Assembly (NCBI GenBank): GCA_025450095.1
Contig: JANWID010000147.1
Coordinates: 1 to 47,972 of the forward strand
From: Bacteroidia bacterium
GTDB taxonomy: Bacteria; Bacteroidota; Bacteroidia; AKYH767-A; OLB10
Reading direction: 5' to 3'
Length of the DNA: 47,972 bases
Part shown: piece by piece, positions 27,502 through 35,896 of the stretch
Layout: each line of letters opens with the position of its first letter
Position numbering within the stretch: the stretch's first letter is position 1
Notes under the pieces: model-generated
Told to the model about the DNA's origin: nothing
The model's input: the letters and a program-made list of their open reading frames with translations, nothing else
Databases searched by the model: none
Position numbers and translations under genes: made by a program

Positions 27502-28908
27502 ATGTTTGGCCTGCCAACTGACGTTGTTGTTATTCTGGCGATAATTCTCGTCGTAATGGTTGCTGCAGTTCTTTATCAGATTTTGTCGGATGATAGTTCA
27601 CCGAAGGATGGAGATTCCGGAGAAACTCCTGAAGGACATGATCATTCCAAAGGGGCAGAAAATTGTGCTGCCTGTCAGGCTTCTTCTAATCCCAAAAATG
27701 TTAAAGTTCCTGAAAAATGTCTTGTATTGTTTCGACCCGATCCAGCGTGGAAAGGTGAATATGGTTTCGATTGGCTTCGTGAAAATGATACCGGCTTATC
27801 AGGTGATGTACATTACAAAAACATCGTTGGTAGTTATGGTTCAGTTTACGCAACCGAATCTGCAGCAGTATTCACAAAAAGCGACGCAAAATATATGAGT
27901 CTTAGAAATGGTTCTTACGGCCCATTTAATGTCAGTTGGAAAATAGATGCTGCCGGGAAAACATATTCCTATCCAACCCCGGCACTTAGCTTGTTTCCTA
28001 AAGATCAATGTTCAGGCAATTCAAAAAAGTTTGAAGCTAAGGTAAAATTGAAAATTGAAGTTGTTGGTAAGGAGCCTGAAATGCTGCGATTCGATTATAA
28101 TAGTGAATTTCTGGAGTTGGATAAAAAAGAAGTTTCTCCCAAATCAGTTGGAAAGCACGAAATGATGCTTACTATAAAAAGTATAAAAGAATCAGACAAG
28201 GACCTTGAAATAGCCGTTTATCCATATAAAGATGAAAAAGATTCATTATCCGGTAAACTGATAATCCTGAAAAATGATAAAGCTAACAGGTATAAAGCAA
28301 AAGTTGTTTTTGTTAAAGTTGCCTCCAGGATAAATGCGGTAGCAAAAAAAGGTGGGACTACAGGCGAAAAGGCATTTTTGGAACGATACCTTTTCCAGGG
28401 ATTAATTAGCATTGATCTGAAGGAAGAAGATCTGAACCTTGTTGGTGATGCATCTTTCAATACAAATTGGGTTATCAATCAGGATCCGGCTACTAAAGCC
28501 GTTAATACTTATGCGGCTGATGATACCACTATACATTCATTTTTGGAGGGAAAACTTTCTGCATTGAAGCCTGAATATTCTAATCATTTTAAAGTGTTTT
28601 TCTTTGACGAGTCGGGAGGTTACTTTAGTGGAGGGAATTATATTGGTTTGAATGGAGGTGCGAAAAGCATTCCATCGAAGTCGGTAGTATTATATAATTC
28701 GCACAATACCTCTACCACGACACACGAAATTCTCCATGCAATGGGTCTCCAGCACACATTTGACAATAATGGACAATATACTTATAAAATCGGGGAGACA
28801 GAAAACATCATGGATTATTCTCATCAACCATCCTATGGCAGTAAAAGCAGAATCACTACTTGGAAATGGCAATGGGATAAACTTCATTCGGTATTAGGAA
28901 AAGAATAA
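27502..28908 (+). CDS. Putative T6SS effector: metzincin-type zinc metalloprotease
   Basis: The 468-residue protein has one N-terminal hydrophobic helix (about 7-27), a polar linker with a CAAC pair, a beta-rich domain (about 70-260) starting CLVLFRPDPAWKGEYGFDW, and a C-terminal catalytic domain. The catalytic motif HEILHAMGLQH is at 408-418 and fits the extended metzincin zinc site HExxHxxGxxH, with E409 as the general base. M437 in ENIMDYSH gives the Met-turn. All essential residues are present. It has no cleavable signal peptide, follows the PAAR gene by four bases and precedes an exported protein gene and a DUF4123 gene, the usual order for effector, immunity and adaptor. The target would be a protein or peptide of a rival cell. 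Delivery is inferred. Confidence 0.85.
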   Translation: MFGLPTDVVVILAIILVVMVAAVLYQILSDDSSPKDGDSGETPEGHDHSKGAENCAACQASSNPKNVKVPEKCLVLFRPDPAWKGEYGFDWLRENDTGLSGDVHYKNIVGSYGSVYATESAAVFTKSDAKYMSLRNGSYGPFNVSWKIDAAGKTYSYPTPALSLFPKDQCSGNSKKFEAKVKLKIEVVGKEPEMLRFDYNSEFLELDKKEVSPKSVGKHEMMLTIKSIKESDKDLEIAVYPYKDEKDSLSGKLIILKNDKANRYKAKVVFVKVASRINAVAKKGGTTGEKAFLERYLFQGLISIDLKEEDLNLVGDASFNTNWVINQDPATKAVNTYAADDTTIHSFLEGKLSALKPEYSNHFKVFFFDESGGYFSGGNYIGLNGGAKSIPSKSVVLYNSHNTSTTTHEILHAMGLQHTFDNNGQYTYKIGETENIMDYSHQPSYGSKSRITTWKWQWDKLHSVLGKE

Positions 28909-28919
28909 TATCATAAATA

Positions 28920-29507
28920 ATGAGATTGATCATACTGTTATACCTGGCATCACTTTTCGTAAGGTGCAATGCACAGGAACAGAATAAACAAATTCAGATG
29001 GAAAATTTTAACATTCAGGAATTCGAATCAATGCAATCTGGCGGTGAATACAGAAAAAACCTGGATGATGGCACATTAATAATTCAATTCGGTGATAAAT
29101 CAGGTTATTTTGAAAAAAAATTTCCTAAGAATAGTTGGTATTATAATTACAATGAGTATTTCGGCAATGGAAAATTAAAGCTAAAGGGTACGTGCTTCAA
29201 AAACGGAGATATGCCTACAGGGATCTGGATCGAGTATGACATAGATGGAAGGAAAATTAATGAAACCAATCATGATTCGGGTTATAAGATGGCAGTGAAT
29301 GATGTATTGGAATTGCTTGAACAGATGAAAATTCCTTTTGTAAAGGAAAATATATTTAATAAGCTTAAACGGTTTAATAGTGGAGCCGGAGCTCAATGGA
29401 TTGCTGAATGGAAAATAATGGAAGGCAGGATTGAACGCGTCTATATTGATGATGCTACGGGTAAGGAATTGAAACGGGATAGTTATAAACTTGTTGAAGA
29501 CAATTAA
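28920..29507 (+). CDS. Exported protein with MORN-like segment, candidate immunity protein
   Basis: The 195-residue protein has a signal peptide (MRLIILLYLASLFVRCNAQ). Cleavage after NA is likely; the FVRC segment is a poor lipobox, so lipidation is uncertain. Residues about 75-115 (FGNGKLKLKGTCFKNGDMPTG) resemble the MORN/YwqK-type hairpin repeat. The remainder is alpha/beta with AQWIAEWKIMEGRIERVYI. It lies 11 bases after the metalloprotease gene. Immunity proteins against periplasm-acting effectors are exported and follow their effector, which fits. The family itself is not diagnostic, so it could also be an unrelated periplasmic protein. Confidence 0.75.
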   Translation: MRLIILLYLASLFVRCNAQEQNKQIQMENFNIQEFESMQSGGEYRKNLDDGTLIIQFGDKSGYFEKKFPKNSWYYNYNEYFGNGKLKLKGTCFKNGDMPTGIWIEYDIDGRKINETNHDSGYKMAVNDVLELLEQMKIPFVKENIFNKLKRFNSGAGAQWIAEWKIMEGRIERVYIDDATGKELKRDSYKLVEDN

Positions 29508-29530
29508 TGAAAAATGGTACCTTAATTTAA

Positions 29531-30166
29531 ATGTCACCTTCAAATAAAAATAGCGAGTCCTTTTTTGTCATTTTGGATGCTGCACGCATTTTTGGTGAAA
29601 TTGATACTGCCCGGCAGTTGCAATCAAAATTTCTTAATCTTTTCACAGGAAGGGATGAAGAGCTTTTAAGTTCGGTGGCTCCATATATATTTTTATTTCA
29701 GCCTGAAACTGATTTTTCAAACTGGCTTAATGATAAAGGATGGGGAAATGCATGGGGTATTTTTATATCCAGCAATACAACCCTGGAGGAATTAAAAATT
29801 CACTTGAATAAGTTCCTTGTGGTCAGGGATGTTAATGGCAAGGAGTTATATTTAAGATTTTATGATCCCAGGGTTTTGAGAAAATTTTTACCGGCATGTG
29901 ATGCAACGCAGCTTCGGGAGTTTTTTGGGCCTGTAAATAATTTCCTGGTTGAAGATGAAGATCCTGAATTCGCACTTCGTTATCGTGTAGAAGGAAATCA
30001 GCTTGCTCTTGACAGAATATCCAGGCTTGATTTCATGAAACAAATTGATTTATTCGAAAGAACGGTTTCTATTCCACGAATTAAAACCGATATTATCAAT
30101 GCAGAGAAATCTCAAATAGAAAGTGACCCAAAATCTAAAAAAGGGTGGACATTTATGGTGGATTGA
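29531..30166 (+). CDS. DUF4123-type T6SS effector adaptor
   Basis: The 211-residue cytoplasmic protein has the DUF4123 layout. It begins with FFVILDAARI, has the APYIFLFQPETDFSNWL segment near residue 55, GWGNAWGIFISSNTTLEELKIHLNKFLVV at about 71-100 and the hallmark LYLRFYDPRVLRKFLPACDATQLREFFGPV at about 107-137. In other T6SSs such proteins load a particular effector onto VgrG or PAAR. It lies after the metalloprotease and its neighbour, so those are the likely clients. It precedes a short ORF and tssE. Confidence 0.9.
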   Translation: MSPSNKNSESFFVILDAARIFGEIDTARQLQSKFLNLFTGRDEELLSSVAPYIFLFQPETDFSNWLNDKGWGNAWGIFISSNTTLEELKIHLNKFLVVRDVNGKELYLRFYDPRVLRKFLPACDATQLREFFGPVNNFLVEDEDPEFALRYRVEGNQLALDRISRLDFMKQIDLFERTVSIPRIKTDIINAEKSQIESDPKSKKGWTFMVD

Positions 30167-30227
30167 AAAGTTTATAAAAGAACATTGATCAGCACAATTG
30201 AAAATTTATAGTAAAATCTAAAATACC

Positions 30228-30383
30228 ATGCAAATCAGAGTTGTTCGCTTTCAATACTCCGATAAATCAACTATCGGAATAATGTACATAAACAAGGAGT
30301 TTTTCTGTTATAACCAATACTATTTAAGATTAGAAGAGTTGAATGAGATTTATTATACCTGGAAAAATTTAACGTTTAAGTAA
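30228..30383 (+). CDS. Small ORF resembling the N-terminus of DUF5675, possibly truncated
   Basis: A 51-codon frame from ATG at 30228 to TAA at 30381. The N-terminal half (STIGIMYINKEFFCY) resembles the opening of DUF5675 proteins, which have a similar STLG.LY.DG.F.CY stretch, but the rest of that domain is missing. It sits between the DUF4123 adaptor and tssE in a 229-base gap. It may be a remnant of an earlier cargo gene, a small functional protein, or chance coding. Confidence 0.35.
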   Translation: MQIRVVRFQYSDKSTIGIMYINKEFFCYNQYYLRLEELNEIYYTWKNLTFK

Positions 30384-30395
30384 AATCAGATTAGT

Positions 30396-30833
30396 ATGCG
30401 TCGCTATTATACACAGCCTTTAGATTTTGGAGCATTGAAATCCGGACAGGAAAATCCCAAATGCAATCTTCAGCAATCTATTGCGCTCCGTATTCACCTG
30501 ATATTGATTACTTCATTCAGTGAATTCCGTTATGATACAAAATTCGGATGCCTTATTTGGGATAGTGATTTCGAAAATATTCCAAACATTACATCCTGGA
30601 AAGACAAGATGATGAAAGCCATAAAGGAAGTGGTGGAACGTTATGAATTGCGATTGCGAAATCACCAGGTGAGTATTGAAATTACAGAAGAAGAATTCGC
30701 ACAGAGCGAAAAAGTCATGTTGAAAAGAGTTAAGAGGAGAGTGGATGTTATGGTGAAAGGTAATCTGAGGTCTACAAATGAAGAATTTTATTTTAAGGAA
30801 GTAATTTACATTAGCCCTGTATGGGTTGATTGA
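30396..30833 (+). CDS. tssE: T6SS baseplate wedge protein TssE (gp25-like)
   Basis: The 145-residue protein matches the gp25-like TssE family. It begins with RRYYTQPLDFGAL, followed by a conserved helix (QQSIALRIHLILITSFSEFRYDTKFG), with the EFR triplet typical of gp25-like proteins, and LIWDSDFENIPN, and ends with strands ending in YISPVWVD. TssE starts sheath polymerisation at the baseplate. It is 32 bases upstream of tssF, so tssE-tssF-tssG form a baseplate operon after the effector cassette. Confidence 0.92.
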   Translation: MRRYYTQPLDFGALKSGQENPKCNLQQSIALRIHLILITSFSEFRYDTKFGCLIWDSDFENIPNITSWKDKMMKAIKEVVERYELRLRNHQVSIEITEEEFAQSEKVMLKRVKRRVDVMVKGNLRSTNEEFYFKEVIYISPVWVD

Positions 30834-30865
30834 AACAAAAAGAGAATTAGAAATAAACTCTGTTG

Positions 30866-32785
30866 ATGAAAACTAACGAACTGGACAATGAACTAAGCAC
30901 AGAACAGATACGCAACCGCATGATTAGAAATGCAGCACGTATCTGGGGAGTGGATATTGAGGAGATTGAATCCACTTTTGATCCGATAATTACCATGATG
31001 ATTGAGGCATGCTCTTATGAATTGAATAAGATCAACCGTGAAATGATGAGCTCCCGTGGAAGGATCATGAATCGACTTGCTCATACATTATCACCTGAAA
31101 CACTTATCGGGGCGCAACCTGCACATACCGTAGTGCAGGCGAGAAGTATAGAACCTGAAACATTTGTAGATAGTGGTGCGCAGTTCAGCACGGTTATCCG
31201 TCAGCATGCAGCTGATGTCGACAGAAAGGAAATTTCAAAGGAAATTTATTTCAGTCCTTTGCGAAAATTTAAATTGTTTGATGCCCAGGTTCGTTATGCT
31301 ATCCAAGGAACACGAATATTTGAGTATAAAACGCCTGTTAGCAAACAAGTACTGGCGGAAGAACACAGATCAAATTTAAACCCCCATACGCTGTGGCTGG
31401 GCCTTGAAATAAATCAAAAAATTCAAAACCTGAATGATTTTGTTTTCTTTTTCGATTGGAAAAATGACCCTGATGAGAATAAGTATCTGCATATTTTACC
31501 CCTTACTAAATGGTCAGTAGGTCCTTATAAGTTGGATGTATTGCAGGGAATAAATCAGGATTCCGAGCCGGAAGAAAGCATTTCAACCATTGACCAGGAG
31601 TATAATGTAACTCTTAGAACCCAGAGAGTAGTTGAAAAGATTTATCATGATAATTTTTATACTGTTTGCAGCGGAGATGCTACGAAAATAAAATTACAGG
31701 ATTTCCTGGTTTCATACCCTTCGGAAGTGAATGATATTTTTTCTCCATCTGTTTTAGCGAAAATGCAGGGGAAGTTAGTATGGGTCAAGCTGCAATTTAA
31801 TTCTACTATGCCGGTAAATGCAGTTCAGGATGTTTTTGTTTCTGTGAATGCATTTCCTTGCATCAACCGGAGATTAAACCGAATTACATATCAGCTAAAG
31901 AATAACCTGAATATTATCCCCTTGAATTCGGATAACCTGTTTCACGATATCCAGTCAGTTATTTCATCAGACGGAATACAATATCATTCCAACCCCATTG
32001 GTTCCGGATTTGGGAATTCGGAAGGATATTACACGTTGCGTAATGCGGGAATGGAACGTTTTGATCAACGGCATGCGACAGAACAGCTTACAAACCTTAT
32101 CGACAGACTAAGAGACGAAAGTGCGGCATTTAATTCATTGGGGAATGACTTTATTAATATTCAAATCAACCAGGTTAATCAGGCTTTAACAATGATTGAA
32201 AACCGGCTCGACCTGAAAGGATCAAAGGAAAGACCTACACATTTTCTCCTCGTGAGACCTGTAAAGAAAAATGATACGGTCTTTGCGCGTTTCTGGAGCA
32301 CCGATGGCCCGGATGCCCATGCTGTAAAACCTGGAGCAAAGCTCACTATCCAGGCCGGGGCTGATATTCGTTCCGATTCATTACAAACATTAATGACTAC
32401 CAGCGGAGGCAAATTACCGCTTAATGAAAATGAAAAAATCATTGCTTTCAAAAAAGCGCTGCTTTCGCGGGATCGGATATTAACGGAAAATGACATACAG
32501 AATTTTTGTGTATTTGAGTTAGGTACCCTGGTGAAAAAGGTTACTGTTAATCGAACCTGGGAAATTCCTTCCGACAGGAAAAGTGGTATTACCAGGGTTA
32601 TTGAAGTACGATTATTCCCATCTTTAAAGGAAGGGTTCGTTAAAAGCGAGTGGCGTGATCTGGCAAAATCACTACAAGCAAAAATCCGAATGCAATCGAC
32701 GGAACTGATTCCCATCCAGGTCGTGGTGAATGTGCCTGAATTTTCTGAAGTCAAATCAGCATCCGAAGCATTTGAAAGGGATTAA
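30866..32785 (+). CDS. tssF: T6SS baseplate protein TssF
   Basis: The 639-residue protein starts at ATG 30866 (MKTNELDNELSTEQ); a TTG one codon earlier is unlikely. It shows the TssF N-terminal region (NAARIWGVDIEEIESTFDP, then MIEACSYELNKIN), which matches the conserved dP.ve.L.ea.af..a.i pattern, followed by the PAHTVVQARS strand. The rest is a long mixed chain ending with LIPIQVVVNVPEF. TssF and TssG form the baseplate wedge with TssE. It ends two bases before tssG. Confidence 0.88.
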   Translation: MKTNELDNELSTEQIRNRMIRNAARIWGVDIEEIESTFDPIITMMIEACSYELNKINREMMSSRGRIMNRLAHTLSPETLIGAQPAHTVVQARSIEPETFVDSGAQFSTVIRQHAADVDRKEISKEIYFSPLRKFKLFDAQVRYAIQGTRIFEYKTPVSKQVLAEEHRSNLNPHTLWLGLEINQKIQNLNDFVFFFDWKNDPDENKYLHILPLTKWSVGPYKLDVLQGINQDSEPEESISTIDQEYNVTLRTQRVVEKIYHDNFYTVCSGDATKIKLQDFLVSYPSEVNDIFSPSVLAKMQGKLVWVKLQFNSTMPVNAVQDVFVSVNAFPCINRRLNRITYQLKNNLNIIPLNSDNLFHDIQSVISSDGIQYHSNPIGSGFGNSEGYYTLRNAGMERFDQRHATEQLTNLIDRLRDESAAFNSLGNDFINIQINQVNQALTMIENRLDLKGSKERPTHFLLVRPVKKNDTVFARFWSTDGPDAHAVKPGAKLTIQAGADIRSDSLQTLMTTSGGKLPLNENEKIIAFKKALLSRDRILTENDIQNFCVFELGTLVKKVTVNRTWEIPSDRKSGITRVIEVRLFPSLKEGFVKSEWRDLAKSLQAKIRMQSTELIPIQVVVNVPEFSEVKSASEAFERD

Positions 32786-32787
32786 GA

Positions 32788-33735
32788 ATGGATGATATTA
32801 AAATAAATGAACATGCAGCCTGGTTAATTAATCAGATTCCACTTGATTTACGGGTTGAAGTAGTAATTGCTGATTTGTTAAAGGCAGGTATTACGCTGGA
32901 TGATTATTTTGTTCAACCTGTGGGTATTTTCAAAAGACGCTTTAATAAGGATATCCATGAAGTAAAGAAAGTTGAACTTAATAATGGAAGCGATATTTAT
33001 AACATACTAATTAACCGGGAAGGATTTTATGATATGCTTCCCCAGGGTCTGTTTCATAACCCTCCCGGAAAGGGAACAAAGCCATTTAAGAAAGCTGCCG
33101 AAATGGCGGATGAAGTGAAAGTAAGGAAAGCTGAAGAAAAGCAGGCCCGTGAATTTTTTGCTATATACGAAATGGAGCTTTACCAGCAACGACTGTCAAT
33201 TGAATGGAATGAGCGAAATTTAATTGAAACCATGAGTATCACCATGGATGATGATGAGTTTCTTTCATACTGGGAGTTGCCACCCGTATTTGATAAAATT
33301 CAAAAGGGTATACTTTTTTATTTGTTTCCTATTATTGAAAAGATCAGGGGAAATATGGTATTGATGGAAAAAACTTACCAGTTGATCCTGGGAGAAGAAA
33401 TACGGATGTATCAGTCACCTTCAGTTAATTCAACGGCCGATTGCGTTAAGGGAAATAACATTATTGGTAAGAAAAGGCTGGGACTGGATTTAGTTTTAGG
33501 TACATCTTCGATTCCGGTTTACAAAACTTTAATTATAGAAGTCGGACCGGTAGCCAACTTAAACCTTGTAAATTTTCTATCCAGGGGTCGTTGTTGGAAA
33601 ATCGTGAATGAATTAAACCGGTTTTTTCTACTAGTTTTTATGGACAATTCTCTGAAAGTTGTCGCACAGGAGAATGGTTGGAAACTTGGTTCTGAAAAAG
33701 GTAGTACCCGGTTGGGATTGAATGTTACAATTTGA
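32788..33735 (+). CDS. tssG: T6SS baseplate protein TssG
   Basis: The 315-residue protein begins two bases after tssF, the standard gene order. It has DIYNILINREGFYDMLPQGLFH at about 70-91, equivalent to the conserved segment that introduces the TssG core, then a long charged region and a helical part ending LGLNVTI. Length matches TssG. It completes the TssE/F/G wedge that binds TssK. The gene converges on tssK with only 21 bases between the stops and no terminator that I can see. Confidence 0.87.
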   Translation: MDDIKINEHAAWLINQIPLDLRVEVVIADLLKAGITLDDYFVQPVGIFKRRFNKDIHEVKKVELNNGSDIYNILINREGFYDMLPQGLFHNPPGKGTKPFKKAAEMADEVKVRKAEEKQAREFFAIYEMELYQQRLSIEWNERNLIETMSITMDDDEFLSYWELPPVFDKIQKGILFYLFPIIEKIRGNMVLMEKTYQLILGEEIRMYQSPSVNSTADCVKGNNIIGKKRLGLDLVLGTSSIPVYKTLIIEVGPVANLNLVNFLSRGRCWKIVNELNRFFLLVFMDNSLKVVAQENGWKLGSEKGSTRLGLNVTI

Positions 33736-33756
33736 TACAATTCGACAGCAACTTAT

Positions 33757-34935
33757 TCAATCCGGTAAAAAGCTCCAGCCTTTTTTTCTTACATTTTCTG
33801 GAGGGGTGATTTCGTTTATCGCAGGGCTGTCCTCTTTAACAAATAAACGTTCCTTATGCTTTCCGATAAAATCAAGCTGGGAAAGTTTTAGGAAAATTGC
33901 ATGTACCAGCTGCATGAATTCTTCTGCGAGTAATAAAGTTCCTGATATATCATTATGCTGGTATTCTGAACGTATGAGGCCGTTTATTTTTTCGTTAATA
34001 TCAGAAGGTCCTTCGTCAATCCATTCGCAGATATAATTGATCAGTTCTTCTTTATCTTTTACAGGTATGTTACTAAGTGACATGGAAATATTATAGGAAA
34101 GACGAAGGAAATATTCCAGCATAAATATAGGAGGCTGGTTCCCGGCAATCCAACGGTAGCTTCCCATGTTGTCAGCAATAAAATCACTTACCCGGTTACA
34201 AAGGAAAAGACAACTTTTTACCAGTGATGTGGATTGACTTTTACCATGTATTTTTTCAATAATTGAAGTAATATTCCGGCCTGTTTCTCCCATCAGGTTC
34301 CCCATTCGATAATATGCATCCTGCAGGGGAGCATAACTGTTAACAGTCATGCAGGGTGGAATATAATGATCGAGTACCCGCATCTTTCCTGTTTGATATT
34401 GAAGCATTCCAACAACTATGGAATTTGCTGCAGGTGGTGAAAGCGACACCATTGATTCAGGTAATATTTGTAATTGGTAATCCGGCATAATAAAAGGGAA
34501 GCGGGGAGGAGTTTCGTCCGGATCAGGTCGCCCAGCCGGGATCCTGGCCAGTGAATTGACCAAGAGAATAACATAAAAGTTTTTTTCCCGCGTTTCATCG
34601 AAATTATATTCTGCAGTTAACTTTTCAATTTCTGTATTGACTTTTAACTGGTGATCCTGGCCAAATTCAATACGCATTCCGCCTGGAGTGACCGCCCTGC
34701 ATGACAACAACTGAACCCTGATATATTTTGTGGGGTCAATGCTCAGCTTAATATTTAACGGATTCGTATTGTCAGATGAAGACGGGCACAAACCATAATT
34801 GTATTGATTTAAGGATAACGCTGCAGTATCACGCACCAGCTCCTTAACAAAACTATCTGTTTGTTCAAAATGATCTTTATTGATCTTCATTCCGTCAACC
34901 CAGTTAACGGATTGGTGTTTGAATGGAGGAAGCAT
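33757..34935 (-). CDS. tssK: T6SS baseplate-membrane linker TssK
   Basis: The 392-residue protein is shorter than most proteobacterial TssK. It shows the family N-terminus, VNWVDGMKINKDHFEQTDSF, corresponding to the WxeGmfLxPqHFQ motif. A shoulder domain with VQLLSCRAV follows, then the long helical middle and a C-terminal head. TssK connects the baseplate to the membrane complex; in this subtype the partner would be TssN/TssO rather than TssL/TssM. It is the last gene of the leftward tssO-tssN-tssK operon, separated from tssN by an intrinsic terminator. Confidence 0.92.
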   Translation of the reverse strand: MLPPFKHQSVNWVDGMKINKDHFEQTDSFVKELVRDTAALSLNQYNYGLCPSSSDNTNPLNIKLSIDPTKYIRVQLLSCRAVTPGGMRIEFGQDHQLKVNTEIEKLTAEYNFDETREKNFYVILLVNSLARIPAGRPDPDETPPRFPFIMPDYQLQILPESMVSLSPPAANSIVVGMLQYQTGKMRVLDHYIPPCMTVNSYAPLQDAYYRMGNLMGETGRNITSIIEKIHGKSQSTSLVKSCLFLCNRVSDFIADNMGSYRWIAGNQPPIFMLEYFLRLSYNISMSLSNIPVKDKEELINYICEWIDEGPSDINEKINGLIRSEYQHNDISGTLLLAEEFMQLVHAIFLKLSQLDFIGKHKERLFVKEDSPAINEITPPENVRKKGWSFLPD

Positions 34936-34960
34936 ATTGGAATACTGAGTTTAAGCTAAA

Positions 34961-34991
34961 ATAATAAAAAAGCAGGTTCCCTAAACCCGCT
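34961..34991 (-). terminator. Intrinsic terminator overlapping the tssN stop, before tssK
   Basis: On the minus strand AGCGGGTT (34991-34984) pairs with AACCTGCT (34978-34971) as an 8-bp stem with one G-U pair. The 5-base loop contains the tssN TAG. A TTTTTTATTATTTT run follows. It lies 35 bases before tssK, so it may act as an attenuator between the two genes. Confidence 0.7.
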
Positions 34992-35808
34992 CGGATATAA
35001 TTATATTATTTTCCTGAATTTTATTCTCTCTCACCGTAAGAGACGGATCAATAAATTTATTTGATTGCCACCATCTTTTTGATTTGATATAAAATACCCA
35101 TTCATAAGTATTATTCACTTCATTTCGAAACTGGACCTGGTTCATGCGATCTCTCTCATTGTACTCTGTCATCCAGAATAGAAATAACTCCCCGAAATTC
35201 AGCTTATCCTGGGGGGCTTTGAATTTCATCTGGGTATGAAACTGATCATTAATTACTTTCTTAATTTCAAACGTAACGATGAGAATTTTACTATTTGAAA
35301 AATCTATGGAATCAGGATCGGGTAAATTTGGATTTTCAGGATACTTCCATTTTTTGTAAAAGGGTAGGGGGATTCTTATTGCAAAATCAAATGTAGAAAT
35401 AGTCATCAGCGGGAACAAAAAGAATAAAAGGCTGGTAGGAAAAATTAACCAGAATCCTTTCATTGGAGGACAAAAAAATACGATTATCCCTTGCAGAATC
35501 ATTGCCGCCAATAATATGGTTAACGATAAGCTCATTTTCTGAAAGAAGGAATCAGCATTTCTCCAGCCAAACCGTTTGCCCATCTGCCATAAATGAATTA
35601 TTCCAATCAGAAATCCATATACCTGGTATCCAATGAAAAAATAGGGTAAGGTTTCAAATTTAAGCCAGCCAAGTGCTGTTGGTAATATAAGTATCAGGAT
35701 AATGACGATACTGTATTTTACAGCCTTTTTTCCGGATGCCTTTTGAGCACCAGTCATAAAAGCTGATTTACCTTCATTGGTCTTGGTTTGTACAAATGAA
35801 TTAATCAT
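34981..35808 (-). CDS. tssN: T6SSiii inner-membrane protein TssN
   Basis: The 275-residue protein begins with a polar segment, then has four or five membrane helices in the first half (about 32-48, 55-75, 93-112, 117-138), followed by a cytoplasmic domain of about 135 residues. The soluble part includes ILIVTFEIKKVINDQFHTQMKFKAP and GELFLFWMTEYNERD, both typical of the Bacteroidota TssN family (PF17555). TssN is one of the diagnostic subtype iii proteins and takes part in the envelope complex that replaces TssJLM. It is 88 bases downstream of tssO on the same strand. The stop codon lies within a terminator stem. Confidence 0.9.
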   Translation of the reverse strand: MINSFVQTKTNEGKSAFMTGAQKASGKKAVKYSIVIILILILPTALGWLKFETLPYFFIGYQVYGFLIGIIHLWQMGKRFGWRNADSFFQKMSLSLTILLAAMILQGIIVFFCPPMKGFWLIFPTSLLFFLFPLMTISTFDFAIRIPLPFYKKWKYPENPNLPDPDSIDFSNSKILIVTFEIKKVINDQFHTQMKFKAPQDKLNFGELFLFWMTEYNERDRMNQVQFRNEVNNTYEWVFYIKSKRWWQSNKFIDPSLTVRENKIQENNIIISERV

Positions 35809-35896
35809 TCCTGTTTTTCGATGCTATCAAGAAATTTATTTGGAATAAAACATAACTTGTTTTTGAAATAGTCAATTTAACCATAACTCATAACTA

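Noticed and set aside
24367..33735. Prophage tail or extracellular contractile injection system
   Set aside because: VgrG, gp25-like and sheath proteins occur in these too, but TssF, TssG, TssH, TssK, TssN, TssO and the DUF4123 gene are T6SS-specific. No phage capsid, terminase, portal or lysis genes are present.
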